DNA from: G963422705 sp963422705 | GTDB lineage: Bacteria > Poribacteria > WGA-4E > WGA-3G | Assembly (NCBI GenBank): GCA_963422705.1 | Contig: OY730443.1 | Coordinates: forward strand, 2,046,001-2,110,000 | Length of the DNA stretch: 64,000 bases | Direction: 5' to 3' | In this document: positions 36,623-45,149 of the stretch, in pieces | Layout: each line of letters opens with the position of its first letter | Numbering within the stretch: the first letter of the stretch is position 1 | The notes under the pieces: model-generated | Seen by the model: only the letters and a program-made list of their open reading frames with translations | Databases searched by the model: none | Told to the model about the DNA's origin: nothing | Position numbers and translations under genes: made by a program

Positions 36623-36651
36623 TTGCTTTTACCCTCCTAATTTGCTATAAT
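36623..36651 (+). promoter_or_regulatory. Promoter of the purL operon
   Basis: TTGCTT (36623-36628), 17 bp, then TATAAT (36646-36651) extended by an upstream TG (TGCTATAAT). The start would be near 36658, 30 nt before the first purL start codon. No PurR-like operator is obvious. Confidence 0.65.
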
Positions 36652-36687
36652 TTAATTGTCCAATTTTGAATAGCACTGCGATAAGAA

Positions 36688-39192
36688 ATGATGAGCGTAC
36701 CATTTCAATCAACAAAAAACATGAATGTTTTTTGTCCACCGTTCCCTTTAGCGATGGAGAAAATGATGAAGAGTGTCTTGCAAGAGATTGATATTGTGAA
36801 TGCCGGCGATACCGAATTGATGCGAATCAGTCAGGAAGGCACGTTGTCGCTGAACCTGCTGGAGATGCGGACGATTCAGACGCATTTCCGTAGGTTAGGA
36901 CGCAATCCGACGGACGTAGAACTTGAGACGCTTGCCCAAACCTGGTCCGAGCATTGTGTCCACAAAACTTTTAAAAGCATCATCAATTATTCCGAACCGG
37001 GGAAGGCGCCTGAACGTATTGATGGTTTGTTCCGGACTTTCATTCAGGGTGCGACAGAAGCGATTGCCAAGCCGTGGTGTGTCTCTGTCTTTACGGACAA
37101 TGCGGGCATTATTGAATTCGATGAGACGTACAACCTCGTTTTTAAGGTAGAGACGCACAATCATCCATCAGCGATAGAACCGTATGGCGGGGCGGGGACG
37201 GGCATCGGTGGCGTCATTCGGGATTCTCTAGGTACGGGACTTGGCGCGAAACCAATTCTGAATACGGATGTGTTCTGCTTCGGCGTACTCGATACGCCTT
37301 ATGCCGCATTGCCCAAAGGCACGCTTCACCCGAAGCGCGTTTTTAAAGGGGTTGTCGCTGGGGTAAGGGATTACGGCAACCGGATGGGCATTCCGACAGC
37401 AAATGGGGCAATCTTATTTGATCAAGGTTACACGTCAAACCCCCTTGTTTTTTGTGGAAACGTTGGATTAATTCCGCGGGACAGGTGTGAGAAATCTGTG
37501 CAACCCGGTGACATTATCGTTACCATCGGTGGTAAGACTGGGCGGGATGGCATCCATGGCGCGACATTCTCTTCTGCTGAATTGGACGATACTTCTGAAA
37601 ACCTAGGTAGCGTTGTCCAAATTGGCAATCCGATTATGGAAAAGAAAATTGTTGATGCCGTGCTTCGTGCTCGCGACAGGAATCTCTACCGTTCCATCAC
37701 GGATTGCGGCGCCGGGGGTTTCTCATCTGCGGTTGGTGAAATGGGGCAGGCTACCGGGGCAGAAGTGCATCTAGAATACGTTTCTCTCAAATACGCCGGA
37801 TTATTACCTTGGGAAATCTGGCTCTCCGAGGCACAAGAACGGATGGTAATTGCAGTACCACCGGAAAATCTCTCTGAGCTGATGGATATTTGCCAGGCCG
37901 AACTGGTTGAGGCAACGGTATTAGGAACATTCACAGACACACAGAAACTGCAAGTTTTCTATGAAGGCGAGTTGGTTGCAGATTTGGAGATGGACTTCTT
38001 GCACAATGGAATTCCGCAGCCTGTTAAACAGGCGGTTTGGAAACCGCCCGTTCATGACGCCACTCTGCTCAGGGACAGCTCAGCATGCGATAGCACACAA
38101 ATCTTGTACCGCCTCCTTGAAAGTCCAAATATAGCGAGTAAAGAATCCGTTATCCGTCAATATGACCACGAGGTGCAAGGTTGCATCGTTGTCAAACCGC
38201 TTGTTGGAGTTGAAAACGACGGGCCAAGCGATGCTTGTATTATCAGGCCGGTTTTGCGCAGTAGGAAAGGCGTAATCGTTGCGAATGGGATTAACCCGAA
38301 ATACAGCGCGATTGACGCTTACCATAGTGCCGCAGCCGCCATTGATGAGGCGTTGCGCAACGTCATTGCTGTTGGCGGAACGCTTGAGCGGACAGCGTTA
38401 TTAGATAATTTTTGTTGGGGAAATCCGGATAAAGCCGATAGACTTGGAGAGTTGGTACGCGCGGCGAAAGCGTGTTACGACATATCAACCGCATATGGCA
38501 CCCCTTTCATTTCTGGCAAAGACAGCCTCTATAACGAATACCGTGACACCACAACCGGTGAGCAGCGCGCAATCCCAGCAACGTTGCTCATATCTGCCAT
38601 CTGCGTCATCCCGGATATTAACGGTGCCCTCACGATGGATGTGAAAGCCCCCGGTAACTTCATCTATATTGTCGGCAACACCTATCCAGAACTAGGCGGT
38701 TCTCACTACTTTGACATCCACGGTGTCATTGGCAACAGTGTCCCCATCGTGAGAACGGATGAGGGAAAATTGACAATGGAAACGCTCAGTACCGCCATCA
38801 GTTGTGGGTTAGTGCGTTCTTGCCACGACTGCTCGGAGGGTGGAATTGCGGTTGCGGCCGCAGAGATGGCCTTTGCAGGCGGATACGGGATACACCTCAA
38901 CCTTGAACACGTCCCGCGCGGAAACGCAGATGCCTGGGAACCTGTGCCCGAGAGCGAGTGCACTTCGGACGATGTACTTCTGTTTTCAGAGTCGAATAGT
39001 CGTTTCCTCGTGGAGATTGAACCACAACACAAGGAAGCTTACGAGGCGTGCATGGGAGATGTACCTATAGGATGCATCGGCACATCTATCACAGGACGGG
39101 AATTTGTCGTCAACGGCATTGAAGGACGCCGCGTTGTTGAGACATCAATTGAACTGCTCAAATCGGCGTGGCAAGCACCCTTGAAATGGTAA
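36688..39192 (+). CDS. purL: FGAM synthase subunit PurL
   Basis: PurL converts FGAR to FGAM with ATP and PurQ-derived ammonia, step four of purine synthesis. Blocks are WSEHCVHKTFKS, HNHPSAIEPYGGAGTGIGG, the RDSLGTGLGAKP segment, DCGAGGFSSAVGEMGQATG, GKDSLYNEY and SCHDCSEGGIAVAAAEMAFA. At up to 834 aa it is longer than Bacillus small PurL, shorter than the one-chain PurL, and lacks the fused glutaminase. Starts at 36688, 36691, 36754, 36763 or 36766 are possible; the last group fits the conserved N-terminus better. No purS frame lies next to it. Confidence 0.93.
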   Translation: MMSVPFQSTKNMNVFCPPFPLAMEKMMKSVLQEIDIVNAGDTELMRISQEGTLSLNLLEMRTIQTHFRRLGRNPTDVELETLAQTWSEHCVHKTFKSIINYSEPGKAPERIDGLFRTFIQGATEAIAKPWCVSVFTDNAGIIEFDETYNLVFKVETHNHPSAIEPYGGAGTGIGGVIRDSLGTGLGAKPILNTDVFCFGVLDTPYAALPKGTLHPKRVFKGVVAGVRDYGNRMGIPTANGAILFDQGYTSNPLVFCGNVGLIPRDRCEKSVQPGDIIVTIGGKTGRDGIHGATFSSAELDDTSENLGSVVQIGNPIMEKKIVDAVLRARDRNLYRSITDCGAGGFSSAVGEMGQATGAEVHLEYVSLKYAGLLPWEIWLSEAQERMVIAVPPENLSELMDICQAELVEATVLGTFTDTQKLQVFYEGELVADLEMDFLHNGIPQPVKQAVWKPPVHDATLLRDSSACDSTQILYRLLESPNIASKESVIRQYDHEVQGCIVVKPLVGVENDGPSDACIIRPVLRSRKGVIVANGINPKYSAIDAYHSAAAAIDEALRNVIAVGGTLERTALLDNFCWGNPDKADRLGELVRAAKACYDISTAYGTPFISGKDSLYNEYRDTTTGEQRAIPATLLISAICVIPDINGALTMDVKAPGNFIYIVGNTYPELGGSHYFDIHGVIGNSVPIVRTDEGKLTMETLSTAISCGLVRSCHDCSEGGIAVAAAEMAFAGGYGIHLNLEHVPRGNADAWEPVPESECTSDDVLLFSESNSRFLVEIEPQHKEAYEACMGDVPIGCIGTSITGREFVVNGIEGRRVVETSIELLKSAWQAPLKW

Positions 39193-39285
39193 CTTCTCGA
39201 CGATATCAGGGTTAAAATGTCAGGGTACGGGGCGCGATTTTTAAAAAGCGACTTACTGCTTTAATCGACGAAAAAGAGGAAACAG

Positions 39286-40050
39286 ATGTCGAAACCGAAG
39301 GTTCTCATCTTAAGAACGGCAGGAACCAACTGTGATGCTGAAACCGAAGCTGCCTTCCAACTTGCCGGTGCCGAGACAGTTCTTGTCCACGTCCAACAAC
39401 TCATCACAGGAAAAACGAAATTAGTCGATTACCAGGTTCTAGCGATTCCGGGCGGATTTTCTTATGGGGATGACATCTCAGCCGGGATTCTGCTCGCTAA
39501 CGAGCTGAGACACAAATTGGCTGATGCGCTCAACCAGTTTATTGAGGAGGGCAAGTTAATCCTCGGTATCTGCAATGGATTCCAGGTACTTGTGAAAGCA
39601 GGATTGCTACCGGGGCTCATAACGACATTGAACGCTACACTAGCGATGAATACGTCTGCCAAATTTGAGTGTCGATGGGTTGAAATGGCAACGCAAGCGA
39701 GCCCATGTGTGTTTACCAGAGGGCTAAGTGCACGCGTTTATCTTCCCGTTGCGCATGCGGAGGGGCGGTTTACCGCGCATCGAGCGGCCCTGGAGCAGAT
39801 GGAAGCGAAACGTCAGATTGTCTTCCGATATCTCACAGCTGAGTACCCGGATAATCCGAACGGTTCAGATTTAAATATCGCCGGCATCTGCAACCCGACG
39901 GGGCGTATTTTCGGAATGATGCCACATCCTGAGCGATTTCTGACGAAGTGGAACCACCCTCGCTGGACGCGCGAAAACTTACCAGAAGAGGGGGATGGAT
40001 TGGCTATTTTCAAAAACGGTGTCAATTATGCGAAAGAGAATTTTTCATGA
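39286..40050 (+). CDS. purQ: FGAM synthase glutaminase subunit PurQ
   Basis: Class I glutamine amidotransferase supplying ammonia to PurL. Residues visible: TAGTNCDAETE near the N-terminus, GGFSYGDDISAGILLANE, the nucleophile in GICNGFQVLVKAGLLPG, HAEGRF and the C-terminal MPHPERF. AGAGGAAAC precedes ATG 39286. It lies 93 bp after purL, too short for purS. Its stop overlaps the next gene start (ATGA). Confidence 0.93.
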   Translation: MSKPKVLILRTAGTNCDAETEAAFQLAGAETVLVHVQQLITGKTKLVDYQVLAIPGGFSYGDDISAGILLANELRHKLADALNQFIEEGKLILGICNGFQVLVKAGLLPGLITTLNATLAMNTSAKFECRWVEMATQASPCVFTRGLSARVYLPVAHAEGRFTAHRAALEQMEAKRQIVFRYLTAEYPDNPNGSDLNIAGICNPTGRIFGMMPHPERFLTKWNHPRWTRENLPEEGDGLAIFKNGVNYAKENFS

Positions 40051-40481
40051 GGCATAAACTTTCGCGCCGACTACTTCCCTTCTACATGAAAACCCCGATT
40101 TTGTTGGCGTTCACCCTTCTCTCTTTGTTCGGGCAGATACTCGGGGTAGCCGCGCTGTACCGCTACCCGCGGATTGACTTACGATGGTGTGCATTCGGAT
40201 TCGGATTGGGAGTAGCCCTCGGTTTTATGCAAGGCAAATGGACATCTCGACTCTGGAGACGGGCGTACCTAAAGGTAATCAAGCGAGAAATCACCTTTTG
40301 GCAGGCGCAAGGTGCGAAAAGCCTCACCTGTTATACCGTGCTCGCACTCGGCACACCGGTTTTCACCTGCATCCTCATTCAGACGCTCGCTACCTTAGCC
40401 GGACTCCAGTGTTATGTTTTCGGTTTTATCGGCGCGATGAATTTCGCCTTGCTATTGTGGGTACGGCAGCTTCCCAAATGA
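40047..40481 (+). CDS. Small polytopic membrane protein
   Basis: 144 aa with about four hydrophobic segments (PILLAFTLLSLFGQILGVAA, WCAFGFGLGVALGFM, CYTVLALGTPVFTCILIQTL, VFGFIGAMNFALLLWV) and basic loops. I do not recognise the family. ATG 40047 overlaps the purQ stop (ATGA) and its own stop overlaps the helicase start (ATGA), so translation of all three is probably coupled. Function unknown; the link to purine synthesis may be only positional. Confidence 0.75.
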   Translation: MRHKLSRRLLPFYMKTPILLAFTLLSLFGQILGVAALYRYPRIDLRWCAFGFGLGVALGFMQGKWTSRLWRRAYLKVIKREITFWQAQGAKSLTCYTVLALGTPVFTCILIQTLATLAGLQCYVFGFIGAMNFALLLWVRQLPK

Positions 40482-42259
40482 AACTTGATAAAAACCAGAA
40501 AGAAGCAGTTCAGCACCTGAAAGGCCCCGCCGTTGTCGTAGCGGGGCCCGGGAGTGGAAAAACGACGGTTATTACCGAACGGATTCTGAACCTAATTCGC
40601 GTTCATAACGTGCCACCTTCTCAGATTCTTGCAATCGCTTTTAATAGGAAAGCGGTAGCAGAGATGGCGTACCGAATCTTGCCGGAATTGGCATCTCATA
40701 AATCCCGCGCGCTTTCCTTGTTAATGAGAAAAAATAAACCGACTGCTCCCGCCTTCGCAAAGAGAAAGGCTGATTTGCCCCAAATTCGAACGCTGCATGC
40801 ATTAGGCAAAGATATTATCGTCGAAAATTACCGGCACGCCGGCTTTCAACAGCAACCGCAGCCCTCTGCTGGACAGCTGGAACGAATAATTGCCGACGAA
40901 CGCAAACACCTTGAACGAGAAATATCCACCACCAAGGTTGCCATCTATAAAATTGAAAGCCAAACAACGGGGAGATGTTACATCGGCCAGAGCATCTATC
41001 CGGAACGACGAAAACAGGAACACTTCAGCAAATCCTCAAATGATAGACTCCGCCAGGCAATCCGCAACGAAGGAACCTCTCGATTCAGTTTTGAGCTCCT
41101 TGAGTGGGTTGACGGCAGAAATGCCAATCGCCGGGAAGCACATTGGATTCGGGTTTACAAAGAGCGGTGCACCCTCTTTAACCGTGCAGCACCGTTGCCA
41201 GAACGGTTTAGCAATCAGGTAATGCTTGAGATGTTCTGTCAGCATTTCGGCATTCCTTATGAAAAGCATTTTGACAGGCATCCCGATTTTGAGAATTTCC
41301 TTGAACGTTTTGATAAGCTCCCATCGCACATCAGGCGGGCAAAGCGGCAAGTTAAAACCGGTTCGTTTGAGCCTAAAACGATTGATAACCGAGTTGTGCA
41401 GGTATTTGCAGAGAGATATGAGGCACGCAAAACAGAGGTGAACGCCATCGATTTCGAGGATATGCTCATCAATTCTGCCAACCTATTTGAAACGCACCCG
41501 GACATCCGTCAAACTTACCGGGATAGATACCGGTATGTGCTTGTTGATGAGTTTCAAGATGTTGCACCGGCGGACTTTCGGCTGATTTCCCAGTTATCAG
41601 ACAACCTTTTTGCTGTTGGTGATGATGATCAAGCGATTTACGGGTTCCGGGGTGGAGATTCCCAAATTATGCTTGAATTCGCTGCACGCCGAGATGTCTT
41701 AAAATATGAGATTACCCGCAATTACCGTTCTACATCAACGCTTGTAGAACATGCACGCGCACTCATTGAACGCAACGCGCCCCGCATTAAGAAGAACCTC
41801 CGGGCGCACAATCCAGGGCAGTGCCGAATAAACAGTGGGACAACAACACAAGAGACATTAGAAGAATTCCTACATCAAGAATTACGAGGAACAAAAGAGA
41901 CTGTCATCCTCGCCAGAACCAACTACGAAGTTGAACAAATTCGAGCACTTCTTTTTTCCGATACCGAGGTGGAGGTAACCACGATTCACAAGGCGAAGGG
42001 GCGAGAATGGAACACGGTTATCCTTATCCATAACACCTTAGGTAGACGCTTCCCGCATCATTATAGTGATATTAGGGAGGAACGACAGGTGTTCTACGTT
42101 GCGATGACGCGCGCGAAGCTGAAACTCGTCATTTTGGGTGGGAATTGTGCATTCATTTCGGAATTTAAAAATGTACGAAAAAATTTAGGGTATTGTTGGC
42201 GGCAGTTTCGGTATTGGCACGCGAGAAGGAAACTTAGAAAAGAAGAAAAAGCAAAATAG
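40478..42259 (+). CDS. UvrD/Rep-type helicase with embedded GIY-YIG nuclease domain
   Basis: A 593-aa superfamily 1A helicase with all motifs: I VAGPGSGKTT (21-30), Ia AFNRKAVAEM, II VDEFQD (356-361), III AVGDDDQAIYGFRGG, IV/IVa ITRNYRS, V TIHKAKGREW and VI VFYVAMTRAK. Between motifs Ia and II, residues about 153-237 (40934-41188) form a GIY-YIG nuclease domain: AIYKIE (Y157), CYIGQS (Y168-G170), R177/R178, H182, E220 in RREAHWI and N235. Every residue expected for DNA cleavage is present. Start ATG 40478 overlaps the previous stop. Likely a DNA-processing translocase-nuclease; the biological role is inference. Confidence 0.9.
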   Translation: MKLDKNQKEAVQHLKGPAVVVAGPGSGKTTVITERILNLIRVHNVPPSQILAIAFNRKAVAEMAYRILPELASHKSRALSLLMRKNKPTAPAFAKRKADLPQIRTLHALGKDIIVENYRHAGFQQQPQPSAGQLERIIADERKHLEREISTTKVAIYKIESQTTGRCYIGQSIYPERRKQEHFSKSSNDRLRQAIRNEGTSRFSFELLEWVDGRNANRREAHWIRVYKERCTLFNRAAPLPERFSNQVMLEMFCQHFGIPYEKHFDRHPDFENFLERFDKLPSHIRRAKRQVKTGSFEPKTIDNRVVQVFAERYEARKTEVNAIDFEDMLINSANLFETHPDIRQTYRDRYRYVLVDEFQDVAPADFRLISQLSDNLFAVGDDDQAIYGFRGGDSQIMLEFAARRDVLKYEITRNYRSTSTLVEHARALIERNAPRIKKNLRAHNPGQCRINSGTTTQETLEEFLHQELRGTKETVILARTNYEVEQIRALLFSDTEVEVTTIHKAKGREWNTVILIHNTLGRRFPHHYSDIREERQVFYVAMTRAKLKLVILGGNCAFISEFKNVRKNLGYCWRQFRYWHARRKLRKEEKAK

Positions 42260-42351
42260 GAATTGTGCTACAATCCGGTGTGTGTTCCCTTTACGAATTG
42301 GACGGAAGGCGCCTGCATCACCTTAACGCGATATAGCTATGGAGAAATGAC

Positions 42352-43599
42352 ATTAACTTAATAAAAAAGACAGCGCCACGAATACCCGTTTCACCGCGTA
42401 AACAGTTCTATTTTTTGACGTTTACGCATACTGTTCTAGATTCTTACGCAACGCTTTTGTCGCATCTATTACCCTTACTTCTAACCAACCTCGTTTCAGC
42501 TACAGCGCGCAATAGTTATGCTGGCGGGTTCATAGGCGTGTATAGTACTTTCAGTTCGTTAGGGCAGCTCCTCTTCGGTTGGCTGTCAGACAGGGTGCAA
42601 ACGGTGCACTTCCTAACGTTCGGTGTCGCCTTCACGGCCGTTGGGTTGAGTCTGCTCGGGCTAGCGCCTTCTACGTTCAGTGTATACCTGTTATTGGGCA
42701 TTGGGGGACTGGGGGTAGCGGCTTTTCATCCACAAGCCACGACTTATGCCGGGGCGCTCGCTGCAGAAGGAAGAGGGGTGGGCACTTCCGTTTTTTTGAC
42801 CGGTGGAAACGTTGGACGTGCACTCGGGCCATTGGCTCTCATGGCAATTCCGTATCGTTTCGGGCTAAAATACCTGTCCTGGGAGATGTTACCCGGGGTT
42901 CTTGTTGCGTTGTTAATCCCCAAGGTGCTTCGCTTCTCGAATCAAGTGGACGTTAATCCCCGGGCGCTCGGCGCACAACCCGATGCTAAGTTAGTTCCCG
43001 CGGAACCGTTAGCATCGCTTACACTGTTGCGGCGCGGCGTGTTGTTCCCGATTACCGTACTGTTTATTATCGCTGCGTTCCGTACCGTCACGGCAGTCGG
43101 GTTAGAAAATTTCGTGTCCCTTCATCTAGATGAACAGGCCGCTTCGGACCAGATGCGCTCCCTCGTCATCGCGCTCTTTATCTTCGCCGGTTCAGTCGGC
43201 ATCATGGTAGGCGGCTGGCTTTCAACTCGGATTAATACATATATGTTGCTGTTGGTGTCGCTGCTAGGGGCGCCACCGCTTCTGTATGCATCTCTCCACA
43301 CTGCCGGCGTATTTTCCCTTATTTTTCTATTTTTCGGCAATGTTGTCCTCACGAGTTCCATCACGGTTAACATTGTGTTAGCACAAATGCTATTACGTGG
43401 GCATGAAAACATTGCCTCAAGTCTTATGATGGGCGCCGCGTGGGGTGTTGGAGGCTTACTGAATATACAGGTGGGCGCATTGGGCGACAGGTTTGGTTTG
43501 CCCATTGTCTTAGATGGCTTAGTCATGTTGCCATTGCTGCTTGCCCCACTGCTGCTGCTGCTACGAGGACAGCCTGATTTGTCAAAGCTACCGAAGTAG
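42352..43599 (+). CDS. MFS transporter, fosmidomycin-resistance (Fsr)-like
   Basis: About 12 membrane segments and motif A-like GWLSDRVQTVHFLTFG identify a major-facilitator exporter; LDSYATLLSHLLPLLL resembles the Fsr branch. The N-terminus is uncertain. A plain TTG start (42415) has no RBS and cuts TM1 short. The frame continues upstream as INLIKKTAPRIPVSPRK, and GGAG (42341-42344) sits seven bases before an ATT at 42352, a rare start codon. The nearby ATG 42347 is out of frame and stops after four codons. Either ATT is used, or one base differs from the native gene. It follows the helicase gene by about 90 bp. Confidence 0.75.
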   Translation: MNLIKKTAPRIPVSPRKQFYFLTFTHTVLDSYATLLSHLLPLLLTNLVSATARNSYAGGFIGVYSTFSSLGQLLFGWLSDRVQTVHFLTFGVAFTAVGLSLLGLAPSTFSVYLLLGIGGLGVAAFHPQATTYAGALAAEGRGVGTSVFLTGGNVGRALGPLALMAIPYRFGLKYLSWEMLPGVLVALLIPKVLRFSNQVDVNPRALGAQPDAKLVPAEPLASLTLLRRGVLFPITVLFIIAAFRTVTAVGLENFVSLHLDEQAASDQMRSLVIALFIFAGSVGIMVGGWLSTRINTYMLLLVSLLGAPPLLYASLHTAGVFSLIFLFFGNVVLTSSITVNIVLAQMLLRGHENIASSLMMGAAWGVGGLLNIQVGALGDRFGLPIVLDGLVMLPLLLAPLLLLLRGQPDLSKLPK

Positions 43600-43619
43600 A
43601 AAATAGGCACAGGATTCAG

Positions 43620-43800
43620 GTCAAGGCACCCACTGCCTAAAGGCAGGGGCTTGTGCTTCGTAGCAACTGCGGGTTTCTCTCTTAGTCCCCGTCTTACTGT
43701 TGCTCCACAGAGGGTTCACAAGCTGCCCTCAAAATGTTGAGCGCAGCGTTGATGTCTCTGTCGTGGTGGCAACCACAGTCAGGACACGTCCACTGCCTGT
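43620..43800 (-). ncRNA. Predicted omega RNA of TnpB (approximate)
   Basis: In IS605-type elements the guide (omega) RNA overlaps the 3' end of tnpB and ends at the right boundary. Here that region runs from the last part of tnpB through AAGCCCCTGCC and its hairpin (43629-43649) to the edge near 43620. The upstream limit is a guess. The bases left of 43620 would act as the guide. Confidence 0.4.
43629..43649. repeat. 3'-end (right-end) hairpin of the TnpB element
   Basis: CTGCC (43633-43637) and GGCAG (43642-43646) pair around TAAA, extended by CCC/GGG with one bulged A. Just outside lies GTCAAGG. This is typical of IS200/IS605 right ends. Confidence 0.65.
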
Positions 43801-44947
43801 CAGAAAGAGAAAGATTTTCGTTGTGATGCCCGCAATCCGAACACGGCTTCGTTGTCGGTGTCCATTGTCCAACTTGACGGAACTCACGATGATGTTTGAA
43901 ACACTTGAACTTCAGAATCTCAACAAACTGCCCGAAGCAAAGGTCCGAGACTTTCCGGCCCCAGAGGCGTTTCATGCCGTCAAGGTTCAGTGTCTCGGTG
44001 ACGATGGTATCAAACTGGGCGCAGAGCTCCGTGGCAAGTTTCCACTGCCAATCTTTGCGTTGGGTGGTAATCTTGCGATACAACCGGGTGAGCTGACGGA
44101 GGCAACGCCACCAATTGTTAGAACCTTTGACTTTCCGCGAAAGACTTTTGGAGCGTTTTCGAAGTTCTGTCAAGGCGCGTTTCAAGAATTGTGGCGATTG
44201 TATCTTTTCGCCCGTGTTCAACGTCAAAAATGCGTCCTTCATTCCGAAGTCTGCACCTACACTTTCACCCGTAGCAGACAGCACTTCTTTGGAGGTATCA
44301 TCCGTCACGACATAAAGCCAATAGGTGCCAGCATTGTCGCGAAGAGTTTGGATGTACTTCACATTCCCTTTCCATTTGCGATGATGATGGAAAGAGAACC
44401 AGCGTTTGTTGAACTTAAATTTTTGTGCGTCTTCGTCCCACGCTTTGAAAGAGATGCGGACACGTCCTTCTTCAAGGAGATAACCACTTTGGAACGTCGC
44501 AGAACGGTATTTTCCGCGTTTCTTATATTTCGGACGCCCGACGCCGGGGATGTCAAAAAATCTTTCAAAAGCAATGTGGAGGCGTCTGATTACCGCGTCA
44601 AGTGTATCACGAGGTATCCAAGCCCAGTGTTTTTTTGTGCGTTTCAGCAAGTTCGTCAAGTGCGGTTGCAAGCGGAAACGCCCCGCATATTTACCGTATC
44701 TACGATAATAGCGGTTCTCAAGCTTGAGAAAGTGATTGTGAACATCGCACAAGTCGCCAAGCATATTACCAAGACGGACATTTTTGGGGTGTTCTCGTAT
44801 CGGATACTTATACGTTCTGCGATGTTTCTTTTGTTTTTTATTTCTTTTGGCAAGCAAACGAAATGCAACCTTGGCAAGCATGTTGCTTGCTACCTTTTTT
44901 CGCGGATAGGGCGAAACGCCGTTTCGCCATCGGTTTTCACGTATCAC
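43694..44947 (-). CDS. tnpB: TnpB RNA-guided nuclease (OrfB)
   Basis: TnpB uses an omega RNA to cut DNA next to a TAM and supports transposon retention. The RuvC triad is intact: D233 (VGADFGMKDAF), E319 (VTETLNLDGM) and D396/D398 (HDRDINAALNIL). Zinc cysteines C369, C372, C388 and C391 lie between the second and third. At 417 aa it is a normal size with a 40-residue basic N-terminal extension before RRTYKYPIREH. The start at 44947 is about 100 nt from a predicted promoter. The antisense long frame is its shadow. The intact catalytic set suggests a functional nuclease. Confidence 0.9.
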   Translation of the reverse strand: MIRENRWRNGVSPYPRKKVASNMLAKVAFRLLAKRNKKQKKHRRTYKYPIREHPKNVRLGNMLGDLCDVHNHFLKLENRYYRRYGKYAGRFRLQPHLTNLLKRTKKHWAWIPRDTLDAVIRRLHIAFERFFDIPGVGRPKYKKRGKYRSATFQSGYLLEEGRVRISFKAWDEDAQKFKFNKRWFSFHHHRKWKGNVKYIQTLRDNAGTYWLYVVTDDTSKEVLSATGESVGADFGMKDAFLTLNTGEKIQSPQFLKRALTELRKRSKSLSRKVKGSNNWWRCLRQLTRLYRKITTQRKDWQWKLATELCAQFDTIVTETLNLDGMKRLWGRKVSDLCFGQFVEILKFKCFKHHREFRQVGQWTPTTKPCSDCGHHNENLSLSDRQWTCPDCGCHHDRDINAALNILRAACEPSVEQQ

Positions 44948-44997
44948 GTTTTTAACCCCTATAGAACGGTATAAGGTTCTAACCTACGAAGTGAGTA

Positions 44998-45038
44998 GGC
45001 AGACACGTTACCAAGCGGCAACGCTTCGTATGTCTGCC
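44998..45038. repeat. 5'-end nested hairpin of the TnpB element
   Basis: GGCAGACA (44998-45005) pairs with TGTCTGCC (45031-45038), and inside it AAGCG-GCAA-CGCTT (45013-45026) forms a perfect stem-loop with a GCAA tetraloop. It lies in the tnpB leader. Confidence 0.6.
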
Positions 45039-45052
45039 AACGTGATACTATC

Positions 45053-45081
45053 ATGATACAGCATTTTTGATAGAATGTCAA
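45053..45081 (-). promoter_or_regulatory. Promoter of tnpB
   Basis: On the minus strand TTGACA (45076-45081), 17 bp, TATCAT (45053-45058). The start near 45046 places the nested hairpin in the 5' leader of the mRNA. Confidence 0.65.
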
Positions 45082-45106
45082 CCCTTTTTTCGACACAATA
45101 CAGGAG

Positions 45107-45149
45107 CGGGCATTCCTCCCCGAGCTAAAGCAGCGGGGTCTCCTGCCCG
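45107..45149. repeat. Terminal two-level palindrome of the TnpB element
   Basis: Outer arms CGGGCA (45107-45112) and TGCCCG (45144-45149), inner arms CCCCG (45118-45122) and CGGGG (45134-45138), around AGCTAAAGCAG. It probably marks the left end. Confidence 0.55.

Noticed and set aside
40184..40477. Upstream extension of the helicase reading frame
   Set aside because: It overlaps the membrane-protein gene in another frame; the ATGA overlap at 40478 gives the natural start.
43700..44974. 424-codon plus-strand frame over the TnpB gene
   Set aside because: It is the exact antisense of tnpB, which has all RuvC and zinc motifs, a promoter and element ends; the antisense product has no recognisable motif.
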